Positions 6,383 through 8,837 of a stretch of 8,837 nt of DNA are shown here, piece after piece. Each line of letters begins with the position of its first letter. Positions within the stretch are counted from its first letter, which is position 1. The notes beneath the pieces are model-generated. The model did not search any database, was not told the DNA's origin, and saw nothing but the letters and a program-made list of their open reading frames with translations. The position numbers and the translations under genes are program-made. Origin of the DNA: Candidatus Thorarchaeota archaeon (GTDB lineage: Archaea; Asgardarchaeota; Thorarchaeia; Thorarchaeales; Thorarchaeaceae); the NCBI GenBank assembly GCA_004524595.1, contig SDOA01000146.1:1-8837 (forward strand), read 5' to 3'.

Positions 6383-7312
6383 CTAAAACAGGAGTGCTAG
6401 ACCTTCACCTACTGCCTCGAGACCATGGAGTGTTCCTGATGCAATAATTGAGCCAGTCTTTTCTCTGAGTAAACCGAAGAGGATTCCTCCTACAAAAGTG
6501 AAGCTGCCCCACCACCAGGCTAGGTTGAAGTCCCCACCCCAGATATTTGCAGTGTTCAACATGTGCGTTACAGCAAAGATACCTGCAGTGATGAAGAGTC
6601 CTGCACCAAATTGAATTCCTCTCCATTCATATGGGCGTCCAAACGCAATGTTAAGCCGTGATTGTATATAACCCCGGAAGAATAATTCCTCACCAAAACC
6701 AGAGAAGACGAATTGCCAAATGACTGTCGAAACAAGAAAGATAGAGAGCTTATTCAATCCAAGACTAAGAATGATTGGCAATAAAAGAAGCAGGATGAGT
6801 ACAAAGACATTCTTTTGATGTTGCCTATTCGGAATCTGGAGATTTTGGAAATTAGAATATCTCCGTTCAATCAATCTAACGATGAGAATTAGACTGGCTC
6901 CAAAGAAAGCTGTGAGAAACAGAGCACCAAGAGGTTCTAGATATGACCATCCCATCATCAGAGTGAGCACGAATCCAACATTAGTGAGAACAAATAATAG
7001 GAATGCGCTAAGTGATAAATCGACACTCTGTGCGCTTAATTCAAAGGTGAGACCATAGTCCTTAGCTTTTCTGCAGAGTCCAAAAATCATGATTGCTGGA
7101 ATGATGAACCAAAGCGACCCAACAAAGTATGATGCTTCAAGAGGGAATGGATCAGGATTAAAGGTCCCATATATTAACTGCATCAGTCCCAGAGCTATTA
7201 GTCCGTATACGACAAATCTCACAATTATAACTTCGCTCAGTGCTAGGACCCTGTCTTTAACAGACGAAGAAGTCACCACATTTACACACTCTTCATTTTC
7301 ATAGTTGTTCAT
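6383..7312 (-). CDS. CPBP family intramembrane metalloprotease (Rce1/Abi type), downstream gene of a pair
   Basis: This is a polytopic membrane protein of 309 residues from the ATG, with about eight hydrophobic segments and the CPBP core in its last third. Motif 1 is GEELFFRGYIQSRL (Glu pair at 207-208, Arg 212) and motif 2 is GIFAVTH (His 250). In the last motif, TLHGLEAVGEG, the His is present (296), but the Asn expected four residues later in Rce1-like enzymes is Ala. Relatives cleave prenylated CAAX proteins (Rce1), process peptides or give bacteriocin immunity; the substrate here is unknown. The coding frame also allows a GTG at 7321 that overlaps the upstream stop as GTGA. I prefer the ATG at 7312 because GGTGA lies five bases before it, matching the ATP-cone gene's spacing. 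The ribosome site overlaps the upstream stop codon, so translation is probably coupled. Confidence 0.85.
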   Translation of the reverse strand: MNNYENEECVNVVTSSSVKDRVLALSEVIIVRFVVYGLIALGLMQLIYGTFNPDPFPLEASYFVGSLWFIIPAIMIFGLCRKAKDYGLTFELSAQSVDLSLSAFLLFVLTNVGFVLTLMMGWSYLEPLGALFLTAFFGASLILIVRLIERRYSNFQNLQIPNRQHQKNVFVLILLLLLPIILSLGLNKLSIFLVSTVIWQFVFSGFGEELFFRGYIQSRLNIAFGRPYEWRGIQFGAGLFITAGIFAVTHMLNTANIWGGDFNLAWWWGSFTFVGGILFGLLREKTGSIIASGTLHGLEAVGEGLALLF

Positions 7313-7317
7313 TCTGT

Positions 7318-8181
7318 TCACCCCGCTGTTTTTTGTTCTGGTTCTTTCATCAATGTCTGATATCCGTAATAGAGGACAATGAAGAATGCAACGATCAAGA
7401 GTAAAACCATGTTGAAATACATTCCTAGACCTGCTTGTTCAAATGGAAAAATCGCTGGTGTGATGTTGAGGGCAACATGAAATGTGACTCCAGTGAATAT
7501 CGATTTATTGTTGTTATTATACAACCATGTCATGATGATTGATAGTGTAATAGTATTGGTTATGAATAACCAGAATGGTTTGCTTCCATAGATGTCCATT
7601 GCTATAGGGAAGAAGTATAGAGGTAAGTGCCATATCCCCCATACAAAACCAATGATAATGGAGGTCATTAGAGCATTCTGCCTTGATTGTACTCTTTCAA
7701 TGGCAAAACCTCGCCACCCAATCTCTTCACGGAAAGCATTTGAGATGGGTATGAAACCAACAATAAAGAGCACTGGAATCAGATACCACTGCTGAATAAA
7801 AGGAAGGTTAGGTGCAGCCCCACCTGTTAAGATACCAAGTACCATTGCAGATCCATTAATCAATGGCATCAGGAAGAGAAGAGGTAACCACCACAATTTC
7901 TTGATTAGTCGTGGATCTACACTTCGTTTGAGAACCTCTTTGAACTTGGGCATTCCTCCATCTCTGTAGTAGAGGGAAAGTCCGACCAGTGTGGGTATCG
8001 ATCCACCAATAACATTCAGTAGAACATAGATTGAATCATCAATCTGTAATGCAAGAATACCAAATGTTACCAATACTCCTGGGGGCCATATCACCCAAGA
8101 GAGGAGTATTGTCATGACAAAGAAAAACACAGGAATGCTAGTTCGCTGTTCACTAGATCCTGTTAATGGGAAACAATGCAC
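7318..8181 (-). CDS. CPBP family intramembrane metalloprotease, first gene of a pair
   Basis: With the start chosen here the product has 287 residues and about eight membrane segments. All CPBP motifs are intact: FREEIGWRGFAIERVQ (Glu pair 152-153, Arg 157), VWGIWHLPLYF (His 185) and FHVALN (His 235, Asn 239). The WRG and WHLP forms are those of the common bacterial and archaeal CPBP subgroup, unlike the downstream partner. The likely activity is intramembrane proteolysis; the substrate is unknown. The open frame extends to a TTG at 8253. I chose the GTG at 8181 because a TATA-like GTATATAC (8236-8243) lies inside that extension, the extension is Cys-rich and unlike the family, and the first helix in relatives starts soon after the N-terminus. 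The GTG has only a weak GGAT site, so the start is uncertain. The C-terminus overlaps the next gene's leader. Confidence 0.85.
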   Translation of the reverse strand: MHCFPLTGSSEQRTSIPVFFFVMTILLSWVIWPPGVLVTFGILALQIDDSIYVLLNVIGGSIPTLVGLSLYYRDGGMPKFKEVLKRSVDPRLIKKLWWLPLLFLMPLINGSAMVLGILTGGAAPNLPFIQQWYLIPVLFIVGFIPISNAFREEIGWRGFAIERVQSRQNALMTSIIIGFVWGIWHLPLYFFPIAMDIYGSKPFWLFITNTITLSIIMTWLYNNNNKSIFTGVTFHVALNITPAIFPFEQAGLGMYFNMVLLLIVAFFIVLYYGYQTLMKEPEQKTAG

Positions 8182-8235
8182 CTGGAAACATCCAAAAATT
8201 CTCTGATATTTTAACTTGTTCCCTGAACAATTATC

Positions 8236-8243
8236 GTATATAC
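8236..8243 (-). promoter_or_regulatory. TATA-like box for the minus-strand CPBP pair
   Basis: GTATATAC, symmetrical and in an AT-rich setting, lies about 55 bases before the GTG at 8181. A start of transcription some 25 bases downstream (near 8212) would give a leader of about 30 bases and would exclude the upstream TTG at 8253 as the start codon. Confidence 0.4.
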
Positions 8244-8272
8244 AATAATGCAAATTTATTAGATAGAGCTGC

Positions 8273-8320
8273 TTCAGATGTGCAAACCTGAAATCTTGAT
8301 TTCATGGTTCCTTCATGAAG
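8273..8320. promoter_or_regulatory. TTCA/TGAA palindrome cluster between divergent protease genes
   Basis: Three overlapping symmetrical units occur in 48 bases: TTCAG (8273-8277) with CTGAA (8288-8292), the near-perfect 16-base TGAAATC-TT-GATTTCA (8289-8304), and the perfect 10-base palindrome CTTCATGAAG (8311-8320). They lie in the divergent region of two CPBP transcription units, so an operator for a shared regulator is plausible. No regulator gene is next to it. AT-rich DNA makes such palindromes fairly easy by chance. Confidence 0.35.
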
Positions 8321-8339
8321 AAAGATGGAGAACAACTAG

Positions 8340-8837
8340 GTGAAAGAGTTCATTGTTAGACATCAATTGGCACTATTTGCTATAATTACTCTCATTATTG
8401 GTTGGTTTTGGTGGGGTCAGATGGTCTTGGGTCTTTGGCCTGAAGAATATATCATCATTCCATCAACACTGGGAGGCATCTCACCAATCCTTACTCTTGT
8501 GATACTTCAGAAGCTCTCAAAAAGAGAGGTTGACATTGATGGAATTGTCAAAACAATACGGATTGGTTGGAAGCATCTTCCTTGGCTTGTTGTTGCTGCA
8601 TTCAGTCTACCTCTTGTCTTTACTCTGGGAAATGTTCTCAGTTTTGTCTTTGGGTTTGAATCGGAATTACTTCTCCTCAATCCTGGGCCTGCAGAATTAG
8701 GATGGGCTCTTCTGGCAATTGTTCCAATAACCTTCTTTCCAGGATTAATCACGAGCCCTCTCTTTGAAGAGACCGGGTGGCGTGGATTTGCTCTTTCTAA
8801 ATTACAGGCGATGTTCGGAAGGGAGATTGGTAGTCTA
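8340..8837 (+). CDS. CPBP family intramembrane metalloprotease, third copy, 3' end missing
   Basis: A GTG at 8340 opens a frame that stays open to the window end, giving 166 residues. The product begins MKEFIVRHQLALFAIITLII, a typical CPBP first helix with GWFWWG after it, and reaches motif 1, FEETGWRGFALSKLQ (Glu pair 143-144, Arg 148), after further helices near 42-58, 79-105 and 120-140. The His motifs 2 and 3 must lie beyond the window, so activity cannot be judged. GGAG (8327-8330) precedes the GTG by nine bases, and an in-frame TAG immediately before the GTG blocks any longer form. The WRGFA motif places it closer to the 7318-8181 protein than to the 6383-7312 one. It is divergent from that gene pair. 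Confidence 0.88.
   Translation, partial: MKEFIVRHQLALFAIITLIIGWFWWGQMVLGLWPEEYIIIPSTLGGISPILTLVILQKLSKREVDIDGIVKTIRIGWKHLPWLVVAAFSLPLVFTLGNVLSFVFGFESELLLLNPGPAELGWALLAIVPITFFPGLITSPLFEETGWRGFALSKLQAMFGREIGSL

Noticed and set aside
8182..8253. N-terminal extension of the CPBP protein from a TTG at 8253
   Set aside because: It contains a TATA-like box, lacks a ribosome binding site before the TTG, and codes for a Cys-rich stretch not expected before the first helix. It cannot be fully excluded.

Overview
The window looks like a piece of an archaeal chromosome, most probably an Asgard (Thorarchaeota-like) genome; this is an inference from style, not from a marker gene. Support comes from TATA-like boxes upstream of genes, GGTGAT/GGAG ribosome binding sites, frequent TTG and GTG starts, a secreted sequon-rich surface protein anchored by one C-terminal helix, a stand-alone ATP-cone protein, and moderate GC content. 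I found no rRNA, tRNA, CRISPR array, insertion sequence or integrase. Base composition looks even throughout.

Layout. Positions 1-741 (minus strand) hold a small surface protein and, at the window edge, the first three codons of what seems to be a tandem paralogue with a matching leader. A divergent promoter region with a strong TATA box and an 18-bp inverted repeat separates it from a plus-strand 82-residue ATP-cone protein (911-1159). Next on the plus strand are a 528-residue membrane protein (1384-2970) that I read as a tandem duplication of a dead M48-type (HtpX/Ste24) peptidase, an NhaA Na+/H+ antiporter (3131-4534), an overlooked 41-codon ORF (4780-4905), and a chorismate mutase-aminotransferase fusion (4902-6305). 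The small ORF's stop overlaps the start of the fusion gene.

From 6344 onward a hairpin separates convergent genes. Two CPBP (Rce1/Abi-type) intramembrane proteases lie on the minus strand as a tight, overlapping pair (6383-7312 and 7318-8181). A third CPBP gene, cut by the window end, runs divergently on the plus strand (8340-8837). Their shared upstream region is rich in TTCA/TGAA palindromes.

How they fit together. Most genes have their own leaders, so this is a set of short transcription units and not one long operon. The CPBP pair, and the small ORF plus the fusion gene, are the only clearly coupled translations. The most notable points are the double pseudo-M48 protein near three CPBP proteases, the chorismate mutase domain with three substituted active-site positions, the hidden coupled small ORF, and the operator-like repeat in front of the ATP-cone gene.
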